Shown here piece by piece: positions 29,266-38,759 of a stretch of 64,000 bases of DNA. The stretch comes from Citrobacter braakii (lineage in GTDB: Bacteria > Pseudomonadota > Gammaproteobacteria > Enterobacterales > Enterobacteriaceae): NCBI RefSeq assembly GCF_002075345.1, contig NZ_NAEW01000001.1:682001-746000 (forward strand), written 5' to 3'. Below the pieces are notes generated by a model. The model searched no databases and was not told where the DNA came from. It saw only the letters and a program-made list of their open reading frames with translations. How positions within the stretch are numbered: the stretch's first letter is position 1; each line of letters starts with the position of its first letter. The position numbers and the translations under genes are program-made.

Positions 29266-30120
29266 TTAACCTGCAACAGCCATTCCGACTGTCATATGTA
29301 AACCGTAAAACAATCCGCGGCCAATGATTTCACCGGCGAGGACTAACACTAAGCCCAGCGCCAGGCCGCCGACGGATGGTGCTTTACGACGGATCAGCGG
29401 GCATATCCAGCAGCCCAGACCGGCGGCCAGCAGAATGATGCGCCAGACCTGCAAGCTTCCGTAGTCGGGAACCAGCGCGCTGGCGGATTGTACCGAACTG
29501 TGGATCCCGCCGAGCGACAGCCCCTGCAGAACAATAACCGCCACGATCACCAGTAGGGCCAAAACGCTCACGTAGGCGAATCTGGCGGTGCCAGAGGAAA
29601 CACCCGCAGCACGCAGTAGCAGGGCGGCAAACAGCGGTCCGCTCAGCAACATCGTCATAAAAAATGCCACCGTAGTGTAGCCGTTATACCAGGTCGGGAC
29701 AGTGTCTATCTGGTAGACGCTGGTCATCGCCAGCACAAATACCAGACCCAGCAGCATGCCCACCAGCAGCCAGATTTTACCTAACGCTGCGGGCATTTTA
29801 CCGAGAAACGCCACCAGCCACCACAGGCCACCGACGGCGAAAAACAGTGAACCACTGGCGATTTCGTTACTCAGCGCAGATGCGCCAACTCTGTTCAGCG
29901 AGTTAAAGGCGCGCAGTGGCGAACCCAGGTGCATTACCGAGGCGAGAATGGCGATGCCCATTATCAGCCACAGAAAAAACATACTGCGCACGATACGTTG
30001 TTTTGCCACCTCGTCTTTAGCGGTCAGCCAGCCATAGCCACTCACTATCAGCGCTCCGGCCACGCACTGGCCCAGCACCGTAAACAGGACCAGCGGCCAT
30101 TCATGCCATCCATTGCCCAT
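29266..30120 (-). CDS. ynfH: DMSO-reductase-type membrane anchor YnfH
   Basis: 284 residues, same as E. coli, eight membrane helices, DmsC family. It anchors YnfE-YnfG to the inner membrane and takes electrons from menaquinol. Separated from ynfG by one base, so translation is coupled. Confidence 0.94.
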   Translation of the reverse strand: MGNGWHEWPLVLFTVLGQCVAGALIVSGYGWLTAKDEVAKQRIVRSMFFLWLIMGIAILASVMHLGSPLRAFNSLNRVGASALSNEIASGSLFFAVGGLWWLVAFLGKMPAALGKIWLLVGMLLGLVFVLAMTSVYQIDTVPTWYNGYTTVAFFMTMLLSGPLFAALLLRAAGVSSGTARFAYVSVLALLVIVAVIVLQGLSLGGIHSSVQSASALVPDYGSLQVWRIILLAAGLGCWICPLIRRKAPSVGGLALGLVLVLAGEIIGRGLFYGLHMTVGMAVAG

Positions 30121-30121
30121 G

Positions 30122-30739
30122 TTACACCTCCTGCGGATTCGCCAGATAACCCGTGGTATCCCCGGTCGGGCGGCTATTGGCGTTGGGTTTGATCACAATA
30201 CTCGGTTTGGTGAAGTGCGCACCTGGCAGCGGAGCGACCGCCGCCAGTTCACCGTGCTTTTTGCGCAGCTCATCAATTGGACCAAAGTCCAGCGCGCGCA
30301 GCGGACAGGATTCGACGCAGATGGGCTTTTTGCCGTCGGCCACGCGGTCATGACAGCCATCGCACTTGGTCATATGACCTTTGGCGGCATTGTACTGCGG
30401 TGCGCCGTACGGGCAGGCCATGTGGCAGTAGCGACAGCCTATGCATATGTCTTCATCCACCACCACAAAACCATCTTCACGCTTATGCATAGCGCCGCTG
30501 GGGCAAACCTTGGTGCAGGCCGGATCTTCGCAGTGGTTACAGGCAATGGAGAGGTAATAGGCGAAGACATTCTGTTGCCAGACGCCGTTATCTTCCAGCC
30601 AGTCGCCTCCAGCGTATTCGTAAATACGCCGGAAACTGACGTCGGGAGTGAGATCCTTGTAATCTTTGCAGGCCAGCTCGCAGGTTTTACACCCCGTGCA
30701 ACGGCTGGAATCAATAAAAAATCCATACTGAGTTGTCAT
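30122..30739 (-). CDS. ynfG: Iron-sulfur electron-transfer subunit YnfG
   Basis: 205 residues, DmsB family, with four [4Fe-4S] cysteine groups: CTGCKTCELAC, CNHCEDPACTKVC, CIGCRYCHMAC and CDGCHDR...CVESCP. It relays electrons from the membrane anchor to the catalytic subunit. Ten bases after ynfE. Confidence 0.95.
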   Translation of the reverse strand: MTTQYGFFIDSSRCTGCKTCELACKDYKDLTPDVSFRRIYEYAGGDWLEDNGVWQQNVFAYYLSIACNHCEDPACTKVCPSGAMHKREDGFVVVDEDICIGCRYCHMACPYGAPQYNAAKGHMTKCDGCHDRVADGKKPICVESCPLRALDFGPIDELRKKHGELAAVAPLPGAHFTKPSIVIKPNANSRPTGDTTGYLANPQEV

Positions 30740-30749
30740 GGGTTAGTCC

Positions 30750-33188
30750 TTATGCCTTCTCGATCTCGACCAGGTTAGTATGCTGTGGGTTGCCTTTTGC
30801 CAGCGGCGACGGGCGCTGAGTTGTCAGCGTATTGACGCAGGCGCCGTGGTCAATCTTATCGCCAGCCATATCGGCATCGTGCCATGCACCCTGGCCCATT
30901 GCGCTTACTCCGGGCAAAATTCGTGGCGTTACTTTTGCCGGGATACGCAGTTCACCGCGATCGTTAAAGACTCGCACCATATCGCCATTTGCAATCCCCC
31001 GTTTTTGGGCATCGATGGGATTGATCCATACTTCCTGACGACAGGATGCCTGGAGAACATCGATATTGCCGTAGCTGGAGTGGGTGCGGGATTTGTAGTG
31101 GAAACCAAACATCTGCAGCGGGAATGAACTGCGTTTCGGGTCATCCCACCCTTCAAACGTGGATGCATAAACGGGAAGCGGACTGATTACCTCGTCCTTT
31201 TGCAGTTCCCATGTACTGGCAATTTTCGCCAGTCGGCTGGAGTAAATTTCAATCTTGCCAGACGGTGTTTTGAGCGGGTTGGCCTGTGGATCCTCGCGGA
31301 ATTTTCTATAGGCGACAAAGTGTCCGTTAGGATCTTTGCGTTTATAGATCCCCATTTTTTTCAGCTCGTCATAAGTCGGGAGCGCGGGGTCTTTAGCCAG
31401 CATTTTTGCATACAGATACTGAAGCCACTGCTCCTGGGTACGGCCTTCAGTAAACCGTTGATAGACATCATCGCCAAGACGTTTTGCGACTTCACTCATT
31501 ATCCAGTAGATCGGTTTGCGCTCGAACTTAGGCGACGTCGCGGGTTGAATAAAAATGAGGTAACCCATGTTGCCTGCATAATCGTTAGGAATGATGTCTT
31601 CCTGTTCGACGGTCATTAAATCAGGCAACAGAATATCGGCATATTTGGCCGAAGAGGTCATGAAGTTTTCGATGACCACAATCATTTCGCATTTCGTGTC
31701 GTCCTGAAGGATCTCATGCGTTTTATTGATATCTGAGTGCTGATTGGTGATGGTGTTGCCCGCGTAGTTCCAGATAAATTTAATCGGCACGTCGAGCTTA
31801 TCTTTCCCACGTACGCCATCGCGGGTAGCGGTCATTTCCGGGCCCCGGACGATTGCGTCGGTCCAGCTAAAGCAGGATATCTGGGTCTTAATGGGATTCT
31901 CTGGCAGCGGCATACGCTCAATCGTGATGGTGTAGGTTGATTCTCGTGCACCGCTATTGCCGCCGTTGATGCCAACGTTGCCGGTCAGGATCGGCAGCAT
32001 CGCGATTGCGCGTGAGGTCAGCTCGCCGTTAGCCTGGCGTTGCGGGCCCCAGCCCTGACAAATATATGCGGGTTTTGTACTGCCGATTTCCCGAGCCAGT
32101 TTGATAATGCGCTCGGCTGGGATCCCGGTAACATGTGAGGCCCACTGGGGAGTTTTAGCGATACCGTCATCACCGTTGCCCAAAATATAGGCTTTGTAGT
32201 GCCCATTAGCGGGTGCGTCGGCGGGCAGGGTTTTCTCGTCGTAACCAATGCAGTATGTATCCAGAAACGTCTGGTCAACGAGATCTTCGTGAATCAGGAC
32301 CCAGGCGATTCCGGCTACTAATGCAGCATCGGTGCCTGGACGAATAGGGATCCATTCATCTTCACGACCCGCTGCGGTATCGGTATAACGCGGGTCGATG
32401 ACGATCATCCGGGCATTAGAGCGCTCCCTGGCCTGTTCCAGGAAGTAAGTTATTCCACCTCCGCTCATACGCGTTTCGGCGGGATTATTGCCGAACATCA
32501 CCACCAGCTTCGTGTTTTCGATATCGGAGGTGCTGTTGCCTTCGTTTGAACCGTAGGTATAAGGCATTGCCGCCGCGATTTGTGCGGTACTGTAGGTGCC
32601 GTAATGACTCAGGAATCCGCCATAGCAGTTCATCAGGCGAGCGACCAGCGAGGCATAAGGGGAGGAGCGAGTAATGTTGCCGCCTACAATGCCAGAGGTG
32701 TAGTTGATATACACGGCCTCGTTACCGTATTTGTGCACGGTATTTTTCAAACTGGCACTGATGGTGTCCAGTGCTTCCTGCCAGGTTATACGCTCAAATT
32801 TACCTTCACCACGTTTGCCCACGCGCTTCATGGGGTAATTCAGGCGATCCGGATGATTGATCCGTCGACGGATTGAGCGGCCACGCAAACAGGCGCGAAC
32901 CTGGTGTTGACCATAAATATCGTCCCCGGTCGTATCGGACTCCACCCAAACGACTTCATTATCTTTAACGTGGAGTTGCAGGGCACAACGGCTGCCGCAG
33001 TTTACGGAACAAGCGCCCCAAACCACTTTTTCTTCAACGGGTTGTATCGCCTGCTGTACCGCTGCGGCGGCAGTGCGCATTCCGAAAGGTAACGACAGCC
33101 CACCCGCGGCAAGCGCCAGCGAACCGATTGCCGAGGATTTCACTAACGTCCTGCGGCTAATGCCTCCGTATTGCTCAGTTTTTGACAT
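30750..33188 (-). CDS. ynfE: Molybdopterin oxidoreductase YnfE (selenate/DMSO reductase type)
   Basis: 812 residues. Twin-arginine signal (GISRRTLVKSSAIGSLA), a [4Fe-4S] motif CSVNCGSRC and downstream Cys in VRACLRGRSIRRR, then the molybdopterin domains. The sequence follows E. coli YnfE rather than YnfF throughout (for instance SGIVGGN and PQHTNLVEIEK), and only one catalytic gene is present where E. coli has two. YnfE/F catalyse selenate reduction in E. coli and resemble DmsA. Promoter elements for FNR and NarL/NarP lie upstream. Confidence 0.93.
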   Translation of the reverse strand: MSKTEQYGGISRRTLVKSSAIGSLALAAGGLSLPFGMRTAAAAVQQAIQPVEEKVVWGACSVNCGSRCALQLHVKDNEVVWVESDTTGDDIYGQHQVRACLRGRSIRRRINHPDRLNYPMKRVGKRGEGKFERITWQEALDTISASLKNTVHKYGNEAVYINYTSGIVGGNITRSSPYASLVARLMNCYGGFLSHYGTYSTAQIAAAMPYTYGSNEGNSTSDIENTKLVVMFGNNPAETRMSGGGITYFLEQARERSNARMIVIDPRYTDTAAGREDEWIPIRPGTDAALVAGIAWVLIHEDLVDQTFLDTYCIGYDEKTLPADAPANGHYKAYILGNGDDGIAKTPQWASHVTGIPAERIIKLAREIGSTKPAYICQGWGPQRQANGELTSRAIAMLPILTGNVGINGGNSGARESTYTITIERMPLPENPIKTQISCFSWTDAIVRGPEMTATRDGVRGKDKLDVPIKFIWNYAGNTITNQHSDINKTHEILQDDTKCEMIVVIENFMTSSAKYADILLPDLMTVEQEDIIPNDYAGNMGYLIFIQPATSPKFERKPIYWIMSEVAKRLGDDVYQRFTEGRTQEQWLQYLYAKMLAKDPALPTYDELKKMGIYKRKDPNGHFVAYRKFREDPQANPLKTPSGKIEIYSSRLAKIASTWELQKDEVISPLPVYASTFEGWDDPKRSSFPLQMFGFHYKSRTHSSYGNIDVLQASCRQEVWINPIDAQKRGIANGDMVRVFNDRGELRIPAKVTPRILPGVSAMGQGAWHDADMAGDKIDHGACVNTLTTQRPSPLAKGNPQHTNLVEIEKA

Positions 33189-33217
33189 TACTCACCCCAT
33201 TATAGTTATCGCTATAT

Positions 33218-33250
33218 ATTAATTTCTATAACGAAATTAATAGCATGCTA
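33218..33250. other. Inverted repeats in the ynfE 5' UTR
   Basis: ATTAATTTC (33218-33226) and GAAATTAAT (33233-33241) form a perfect 9-bp inverted repeat, touching the 10-bp palindrome TAGCATGCTA (33241-33250). They lie between the predicted transcription start and ynfE. They could be an operator or mRNA structure. Confidence 0.5.
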
Positions 33251-33265
33251 ATAATGGTTTGAGTT

Positions 33266-33281
33266 TACCCAGTTATGGGTA
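33266..33281 (-). promoter_or_regulatory. NarL/NarP 7-2-7 site at the ynfE promoter
   Basis: On the minus strand TACCCAT-AA-CTGGGTA: two heptamers in the 7-2-7 inverted arrangement preferred by NarL and NarP (consensus TACYYMT); one arm matches fully, the other has one mismatch. It overlaps the likely -10/-35 area and suits nitrate repression. Confidence 0.65.
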
Positions 33282-33288
33282 TGTCATC

Positions 33289-33302
33289 TTAATGCATATC
33301 AA
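33289..33302 (-). promoter_or_regulatory. FNR box of the ynfE operon
   Basis: On the minus strand TTGATATGCATTAA; nine of the ten specific positions of TTGATNNNNATCAA match. Placing it at -41.5 puts a -10 (TAAACT) and start near 33254, fitting class II anaerobic activation. Confidence 0.7.
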
Positions 33303-33336
33303 ACTGGAGTGACCCTCCGCGCACGGAGGGCGTGAT

Positions 33337-33645
33337 TTATTGCGGTTCGGCGACGTGCCCGTCCTGGGCAGGGGTGCTATTGGCAGGGGCGTTGCCACTG
33401 TTGGTTCGGGTATAGAGAATTTTGTGCGTATCGTTTGCACAATGTCCCACGACCAGTGAATCAGGCTGATCGGCCTGATCGTTGGGGACAATGTTCAGCG
33501 TAAAGCTGGATTCAGCAACGCCATTATTAATGATGCGCTGTTCGATATCACTTTTCACACGTTCACATGACGCCGGTGCCGCCAAAACCTGCGGGGACGC
33601 GACGGCCAGTAAGAGCGCGGCAATTCCTGTTATGTATTTCATCAT
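33337..33645 (-). CDS. ynfD: DUF1161 periplasmic protein YnfD
   Basis: 102 residues with a signal peptide ending ...VLAAPA, then the conserved DUF1161 core CERVKSDIEQRIINNGV and VVGHCANDTHKILYTR with two cysteines that can pair. Close to E. coli YnfD. Function unknown; E. coli expression responds to acid and envelope regulators. It is divergent from ynfC. A GC hairpin (CCCTCCG/CGGAGGG, about 33314-33328) lies just past its stop. Confidence 0.9.
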   Translation of the reverse strand: MMKYITGIAALLLAVASPQVLAAPASCERVKSDIEQRIINNGVAESSFTLNIVPNDQADQPDSLVVGHCANDTHKILYTRTNSGNAPANSTPAQDGHVAEPQ

Positions 33646-33747
33646 CAGCTCCTTTATGATCGACCTGGACTAAGATTAGCATTTCTGGTGTAAATAACTG
33701 TATTTGCTAATATGATTGAGAATTATCTTCTTATCCCGGTGAAAAAT

Positions 33748-34458
33748 GTGAAGAAAAAGATCTTATTAGGTTTCCTGTGCGTCGTGCTGGCCGGGTGTGA
33801 TAACGCCAAAGGCCTGGATTCCTTTACGCCGGAAATGGCCAGTTTTTCCAATGAATTTGATTTCGATCCGCTGCGCGGGCCAGTAAAAGATTTCAGCCAG
33901 ACGCTGCTTAATGACAAAGGTGTAGTCACCAAGCGCGTTGTCGGTACGCTCTCACAGGAAGGGTGCTTCGATACGCTTGAATTGCATGATATTGAAAGCA
34001 ATACCGGCATGGCGCTGGTCCTTGATGCTAACTATTACCGGGACGCCAAAACGCTGGAAAAACGGATCCGCTTACAGGGTAAATGTCAGTTAGCAGAACT
34101 GCCTGCGGCGGGCGTGGTATGGGATACCGACGATAACGGTTTTGTCGTTTCCGCCACGGGAAAAGAGATGAAGGTGCAATATCGCTATGATGCGGAAGGC
34201 TACCCGCTGGGTAAAACCACCGTCAATAAGGACAATACCTTGCAGGTTGATGCCAAACCGTCGGTTGACCCCTTGAAGAAGCTGGATTACACCGCGGTAA
34301 GTCTGCTCAATAACCATCCGTTAGGTAATGTAAAACAAACGTGCAAGTATGATGACTATGCTAATCCGGTCAACTGCCAGCTTGTTATCGTTGACGAGAG
34401 CGTGAAGCCGGCAGTTGAACACCATTACTCGATTGAAAACACCATCGATTACTATTAG
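33748..34458 (+). CDS. ynfC: DUF1131 lipoprotein YnfC
   Basis: 236 residues from GTG 33748, the E. coli length; this start puts the lipobox LAGC with lipidated Cys17 exactly where E. coli has it. Starts at 33712 or 33739 would lengthen the leader. No Asp follows the Cys at +1 alone (CDN), and Asp at +2 would favour inner-membrane retention by the Lol rule. The mature part (SFTPEMASFSNEFDFDPLRG) is conserved. Function unknown. Confidence 0.88.
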   Translation: MKKKILLGFLCVVLAGCDNAKGLDSFTPEMASFSNEFDFDPLRGPVKDFSQTLLNDKGVVTKRVVGTLSQEGCFDTLELHDIESNTGMALVLDANYYRDAKTLEKRIRLQGKCQLAELPAAGVVWDTDDNGFVVSATGKEMKVQYRYDAEGYPLGKTTVNKDNTLQVDAKPSVDPLKKLDYTAVSLLNNHPLGNVKQTCKYDDYANPVNCQLVIVDESVKPAVEHHYSIENTIDYY

Positions 34459-34465
34459 TCAGTCT

Positions 34466-35026
34466 TTATTGAGCGGTAGGTTGCAGCAGGTTGGGACCTG
34501 ACGTTTTATGTTCTGCCAGATACTGCTGCTGGAAGATACACATGCGGATAGTGTTGCGGTATTGACCGTTGATAAAGAATTCATGAATCAGCTCGCCTTC
34601 GACCATAAACCCGAGTTTACGGTAGATGTGGATGGCTTTTTCGTTCTCTTTATCAACGATCAGATACAGCTTATATAAGTTAAGTACGGTAAAGCCGTAA
34701 TCCATCGCCAGCTTAGCAGCCCGGGAAGCCAAACCTTTGCCCTGATATTCCGGCGAAATAATGATCTGGAATTCTGCCCGGCGGTGCACATGGTTAATTT
34801 CAACCAGCTCCACCAGTCCGGCTTTTTCACCGTCGCATTCCACAACAAAGCGACGTTCGCTTTGGTCGTGGATATGCTTGTCATACAGATCTGACAGCTC
34901 AACAAATGCTTCGTAAGGCTCTTCAAACCAGTAACGCATTACGCTGGCGTTGTTATCAAGCTGATGGACAAATCGTAAATCTTCACGCTCCAGCGGGCGC
35001 AGCTTAACACTGAGGGCGCTAGTCAT
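34466..35026 (-). CDS. speG: Spermidine N1-acetyltransferase SpeG
   Basis: 186 residues, same as E. coli, start at ATG 35026 with AAGGA upstream. GNAT fold with the acetyl-CoA loop [15 protein letters not shown] and the allosteric polyamine-binding region near residues 30-50 ([11 protein letters not shown]). It acetylates spermidine and spermine to prevent toxicity, complementing the MdtJI exporter in this window. It converges on ynfC. Confidence 0.97.
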   Translation of the reverse strand: MTSALSVKLRPLEREDLRFVHQLDNNASVMRYWFEEPYEAFVELSDLYDKHIHDQSERRFVVECDGEKAGLVELVEINHVHRRAEFQIIISPEYQGKGLASRAAKLAMDYGFTVLNLYKLYLIVDKENEKAIHIYRKLGFMVEGELIHEFFINGQYRNTIRMCIFQQQYLAEHKTSGPNLLQPTAQ

Positions 35027-35061
35027 ATCGTATCCTTTCAATATCTTTCAAAGTGCAATCA

Positions 35062-35403
35062 TTATGGGGCAACGGTGCGGCCAGTGCGGCGGTCGAGGCA
35101 GCGCAGGGTGTTGGGCTCCCAGTACGCATTAATATTAGCGCTCTGTTCGCACTTATCACGGCTATCGAAAGCTGCGTCGGTTTTGTCCCACTCTTTCTCT
35201 GCACGCTTGTTGACCTTCTGGCGTAACTGACGCGTATCGTTCCATTGTTCCTTTTCCATTGCTGCCTGTTGACGACTTTGCGCACTGTCCCCGGATTCAA
35301 TGACCAGTTTACTGGTTTCAGCAAAAGCGGAAGAGGTGTACACAGCCGCAGCCAGCGTCAGCATAGCCGTCAGGCACAGGCGTTTGGTCAGTGTCATATT
35401 CAT
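35062..35403 (-). CDS. ynfB: DUF1283 periplasmic protein YnfB
   Basis: 113 residues, signal peptide ending ...SSAFA, then a charged, Gln/Arg/Lys-rich helix region ([22 protein letters not shown]) and two cysteines near the C-terminus ([15 protein letters not shown]). Matches E. coli YnfB in length and sequence. Function unknown. 35 bases upstream of speG, likely co-transcribed. Confidence 0.92.
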   Translation of the reverse strand: MNMTLTKRLCLTAMLTLAAAVYTSSAFAETSKLVIESGDSAQSRQQAAMEKEQWNDTRQLRQKVNKRAEKEWDKTDAAFDSRDKCEQSANINAYWEPNTLRCLDRRTGRTVAP

Positions 35404-35556
35404 GGCGAATTCCTTTTATGGGAAAGGGGAAAAACAATAAAACAGGGTTAAATTCTACACTATTCTGGCTTGCGGGCATACCCACTCAGCGGAGATGGAT
35501 ACGCTAACGACATTCTGTCGTATCATGGTTAAACCGAAGGTAACTGAATAACATCA

Positions 35557-35883
35557 ATGCTTAAGACCACATTCCTTTTTTTCATCACCGCGTTATGCGA
35601 AATCATTGGCTGCTTTTTACCCTGGCTCTGGCTTAAGCGAGGGGCTACGGCCTGGCTGCTGATACCCGCCGGGATGTCACTGGCCTTATTCGTCTGGTTA
35701 CTGACGCTGCATCCGGCAGCAAGCGGGCGTGTGTACGCGGCCTATGGTGGAGTTTACGTGGTGACTGCGTTGCTTTGGCTACGCATTGTTGACGGCGTAA
35801 AACTTAGCCTGTACGACTGGTCAGGTGCGCTGGTGGCCCTGTGCGGCATGCTGATTATTGTGGCTGGATGGGGGCGCGCATAG
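35557..35883 (+). CDS. ynfA: Inner-membrane protein YnfA (UPF0060)
   Basis: 108 residues, four membrane helices, SMR-like fold. The YnfA family has been reported to act as an efflux pump in Shigella. Conserved segments [16 protein letters not shown] and [10 protein letters not shown] are present. Single gene with its own start at ATG 35557, divergent from ynfB. Confidence 0.93.
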   Translation: MLKTTFLFFITALCEIIGCFLPWLWLKRGATAWLLIPAGMSLALFVWLLTLHPAASGRVYAAYGGVYVVTALLWLRIVDGVKLSLYDWSGALVALCGMLIIVAGWGRA

Positions 35884-35928
35884 CGCCTTTTTTGTGATCA
35901 ATCAGCGCTTTTTTGATCTTCATACTTG

Positions 35929-35938
35929 TATGGTAGTA
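35929..35938 (+). promoter_or_regulatory. Shared motif TATGGTAGTA upstream of rspA (candidate RspR site)
   Basis: TATGGTAGTA lies 53 bases before the rspA start and recurs exactly, on the minus strand, upstream of ydfG (42243-42252). A shorter TATGGTA occurs before ydfI (38638-38644). The three targets surround the GntR regulator rspR. Confidence 0.35.
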
Positions 35939-35990
35939 GCTCAGTTGGGTAAATTTCCTGCATCACAAGAACAAATGCAAGGAATAAGAG

Positions 35991-37205
35991 ATGAAGATTG
36001 TTGGGGCTGAAGTGTTTGTCACCTGTCCGGGGCGTAATTTTGTCACGTTGAAAATTACGACAGACGATGGGATCACTGGGCTGGGAGATGCCACGTTAAA
36101 CGGACGCGAGTTATCCGTAGCGTCCTATCTGAAAGATCATGTTTGTCCGCAGCTGATTGGTCGCGATGCGCACCGAATTGAGGATATCTGGCAGTTTTTC
36201 TACAAAGGCGCGTACTGGCGTCGTGGTCCGGTCACCATGTCGGCGATTTCCGCGGTGGATATGGCATTGTGGGACATCAAAGCGAAAGCGGCGAATATGC
36301 CGTTGTACCAGTTGCTCGGCGGTGCATCTCGTGAAGGCGTTATGGTTTACTGTCACACCACAGGCCATACCGTTGATGACGTACTTGAAGATTATGCGCG
36401 CCATAAAGAGATGGGCTTTAAAGCAATTCGCGTGCAGTGCGGCGTGCCGGGTATGAAAACCACTTACGGTATGTCTAAAGGCAAAGGACTGGCCTACGAA
36501 CCCGCCACCAAAGGGCAGTGGCCAGAGGAGCAGTTATGGTCAACGGAGAAATATCTCGATTTCACACCAACACTGTTTGAAGCCGTGCGCGATAAGTTTG
36601 GTTTCAACGAACATCTTCTGCACGATATGCACCACCGTCTGACGCCAATTGAAGCGGCCCGTTTCGGCAAAAGCATCGAGCAATACCGTCTGTTCTGGAT
36701 GGAAGACCCAACCCCGGCTGAAAACCAGGAATGCTTCCGCCTGATCCGCCAGCATACGGTCACGCCGATTGCGGTAGGGGAAGTTTTCAACAGCATCTGG
36801 GACTGCAAACAGCTTATCGAAGAGCAATTGATCGACTATATCCGCACCACCATCACCCATGCGGGCGGTATCACTGGCATGCGTCGAATTGCCGATTTCG
36901 CGTCGCTGTATCAGGTACGTACCGGTTCGCATGGACCTTCCGATCTGTCTCCAGTATGCATGGCCGCCGCGTTGCACTTTGATCTGTGGGTGCCGAACTT
37001 CGGCGTACAGGAATATATGGGGTATTCCGAGCAAATGTTGGAAGTGTTCCCGCACAACTGGACCTTTGATAACGGCTATATGCATCCTGGAGACAAACCA
37101 GGTCTTGGGATCGAGTTTGATGAAAAGCTGGCGGCGAAATATCCGTATGACCCTGCATATCTGCCTGTTGCTCGTCTGGAAGATGGCACGTTGTGGAACT
37201 GGTAA
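35991..37205 (+). CDS. rspA: Mannonate-dehydratase-family enolase RspA
   Basis: 404 residues, same as E. coli. Enolase superfamily: capping domain 1-115, then a TIM barrel with metal ligands in [17 protein letters not shown] and AVGEVFNS, and catalytic HGPSDLSP. E. coli RspA has low D-mannonate dehydratase activity and was first described in starvation sensing. The usual partner rspB is missing; a transporter gene follows instead, then the mannonate oxidoreductase relative ydfI. Confidence 0.95.
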   Translation: MKIVGAEVFVTCPGRNFVTLKITTDDGITGLGDATLNGRELSVASYLKDHVCPQLIGRDAHRIEDIWQFFYKGAYWRRGPVTMSAISAVDMALWDIKAKAANMPLYQLLGGASREGVMVYCHTTGHTVDDVLEDYARHKEMGFKAIRVQCGVPGMKTTYGMSKGKGLAYEPATKGQWPEEQLWSTEKYLDFTPTLFEAVRDKFGFNEHLLHDMHHRLTPIEAARFGKSIEQYRLFWMEDPTPAENQECFRLIRQHTVTPIAVGEVFNSIWDCKQLIEEQLIDYIRTTITHAGGITGMRRIADFASLYQVRTGSHGPSDLSPVCMAAALHFDLWVPNFGVQEYMGYSEQMLEVFPHNWTFDNGYMHPGDKPGLGIEFDEKLAAKYPYDPAYLPVARLEDGTLWNW

Positions 37206-37265
37206 ATATAAATTTTACGTACGAAAGATGTTGATTAACTCAATACCCTACAGAAGGTAAAACTT

Positions 37266-38600
37266 ATGGTTAGTTCAGTCGATATTAAAAATAACGTAGA
37301 TAATAAACCCATTATTCGCAGAGTGGCTTCAGCCTCCGCAATTGGTACTGCTGCCGAATACTATGACTTCTTTGCATATGGGACAGCAGCCGTACTCTTT
37401 TTTGGTCATTTATTTTTCCCAAGTGACGATCCGTTAATTAGTACGCTGGCTGCTTTTGCAACCTATGCCGTTGGTTTCCTGGCTAGACCATTAGGAGGAA
37501 TTGTCTTTGGGCATATTGGCGATAAGGTCGGGCGCAAAAAAGCACTGGTTATTACTATATTAATCGTTGGCTTAGGGACATTCTGTATTGGGTTGTTACC
37601 TACATATGAAAAAATAGGTGTATGGGCTCCAGCTTTACTTATATTTATTCGTGTATTACAGGGCTTTGGTGTTGGAGGAGAACAAGCCGGTGCAGTATTG
37701 ATGACTGCTGAATATTCTGAGCCCAAACATCGTGGATTTTTTTCGAGTTGGGTTCAAATCGGTGCCCCAGTTGGTTTTCTTCTGCCGTTAGCACTCTTTG
37801 CGTTGTTAAATGCCACACTTTCTCCAGAGGCAATGATGGATTACGGGTGGCGTATACCGTTCCTGTTAAGTCTGTTGCTGGTTATTGTTGGGTTATTTAT
37901 CCGCTTAAAAATTGATGAATCACCAGTCTTTGCTCAGATTAGGGAGACAAAAGCAGAAGAATCACGTCCATTAGTTGAAGTTATCCGTGATTTTCCGGGA
38001 ATTGTCGTTAAGGGAGTATGTGCGAAGCTGATTGAGGCCTGCACATTTGCAATGTTTACAGTGATTGTCCTTGCATACGGTAAGGCAAACAATCTCGATG
38101 CAAATATCTTGATGGAGACAATGATTGTTGCGGTGATTATAGAAATAATTGCAATACCGATGATGGGCTCGCTATGCGACAAAATTGGGCGTAAACCAGT
38201 TTATATTATCGGCGCATTGCTCCAGGTTGTTATGATTATTCCTTTCTTCCTTGCAATTAATCAGGATAGCTTTTGGCTTACGCAAATAGTAATGATCCTG
38301 GTACTGAGCGTTGGGCATAGTATGTGTTATGCACCTCAGGCATCTTATTTCCCAGAGCTTTTCCCGACTCATATTCGTTGTAGCGGAATAGCATTAATTT
38401 GGCAGTTGGGATCGCTAATTGGTAGTGGGATTCTTGGTTTAGTAGCAGTAAAAATTCTGCAAGTAACTGGTGGACATTATTATGGACTCGCAACCTATGT
38501 GATTGTACTTGGCGTCATCTCAGTTATTGGTTTGCTGATGATGCCGGAAACTGCACCGCAAAGGCTTAAACGTGAATACCAGCAGTGGCAGAAACATTAA
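37266..38600 (+). CDS. ydfJ: MHS-family metabolite:H+ symporter, YdfJ-like
   Basis: 444 residues, twelve membrane helices, sugar-transporter subfamily of MFS with MHS motifs (ASAIGTAAEYYDFFAYG; GHIGDKVGRKKAL; RVLQGFGVGGEQAGA). In E. coli K-12 the matching gene ydfJ is near rspA/ydfI but is damaged by a prophage; here it is whole. It lies 60 bases after rspA. The codons are clearly more AT-rich than its neighbours, suggesting separate origin. By context it may import a sugar acid used by RspA/YdfI; the substrate is not shown. Confidence 0.82.
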   Translation: MVSSVDIKNNVDNKPIIRRVASASAIGTAAEYYDFFAYGTAAVLFFGHLFFPSDDPLISTLAAFATYAVGFLARPLGGIVFGHIGDKVGRKKALVITILIVGLGTFCIGLLPTYEKIGVWAPALLIFIRVLQGFGVGGEQAGAVLMTAEYSEPKHRGFFSSWVQIGAPVGFLLPLALFALLNATLSPEAMMDYGWRIPFLLSLLLVIVGLFIRLKIDESPVFAQIRETKAEESRPLVEVIRDFPGIVVKGVCAKLIEACTFAMFTVIVLAYGKANNLDANILMETMIVAVIIEIIAIPMMGSLCDKIGRKPVYIIGALLQVVMIIPFFLAINQDSFWLTQIVMILVLSVGHSMCYAPQASYFPELFPTHIRCSGIALIWQLGSLIGSGILGLVAVKILQVTGGHYYGLATYVIVLGVISVIGLLMMPETAPQRLKREYQQWQKH

Positions 38601-38605
38601 TATCC

Positions 38606-38639
38606 TTTGGCGGCAATATGCCGCCAAATTTACCTTTTA
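38606..38639 (+). terminator. Terminator after the YdfJ-like gene
   Basis: TTTGGCGGCA (38606-38615) pairs with TGCCGCCAAA (38619-38628), followed by TTTACCTTTT. It separates rspA-ydfJ from ydfI. Confidence 0.75.
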
Positions 38640-38759
38640 TGGTACACAGCTTTAAGTGATGTCATACCAATCATTAAAAGCTTAATGCAAATCAAAACAT
38701 ACAACCATACAGGCGTTACTCTGAATCAATCCTGATTTCATTGATAAGTAGGTCATACC

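Noticed and set aside
35893-35910. CRP-like TGTGATCAATCAG upstream of rspA
   Set aside because: Only the left half-site fits; the right half does not match TCACA.
37266-38600. Prophage remnant near the ydfJ-like gene
   Set aside because: E. coli K-12 has Qin prophage damage near here, but this window shows an intact transporter and no phage genes, attachment repeats or integrase.
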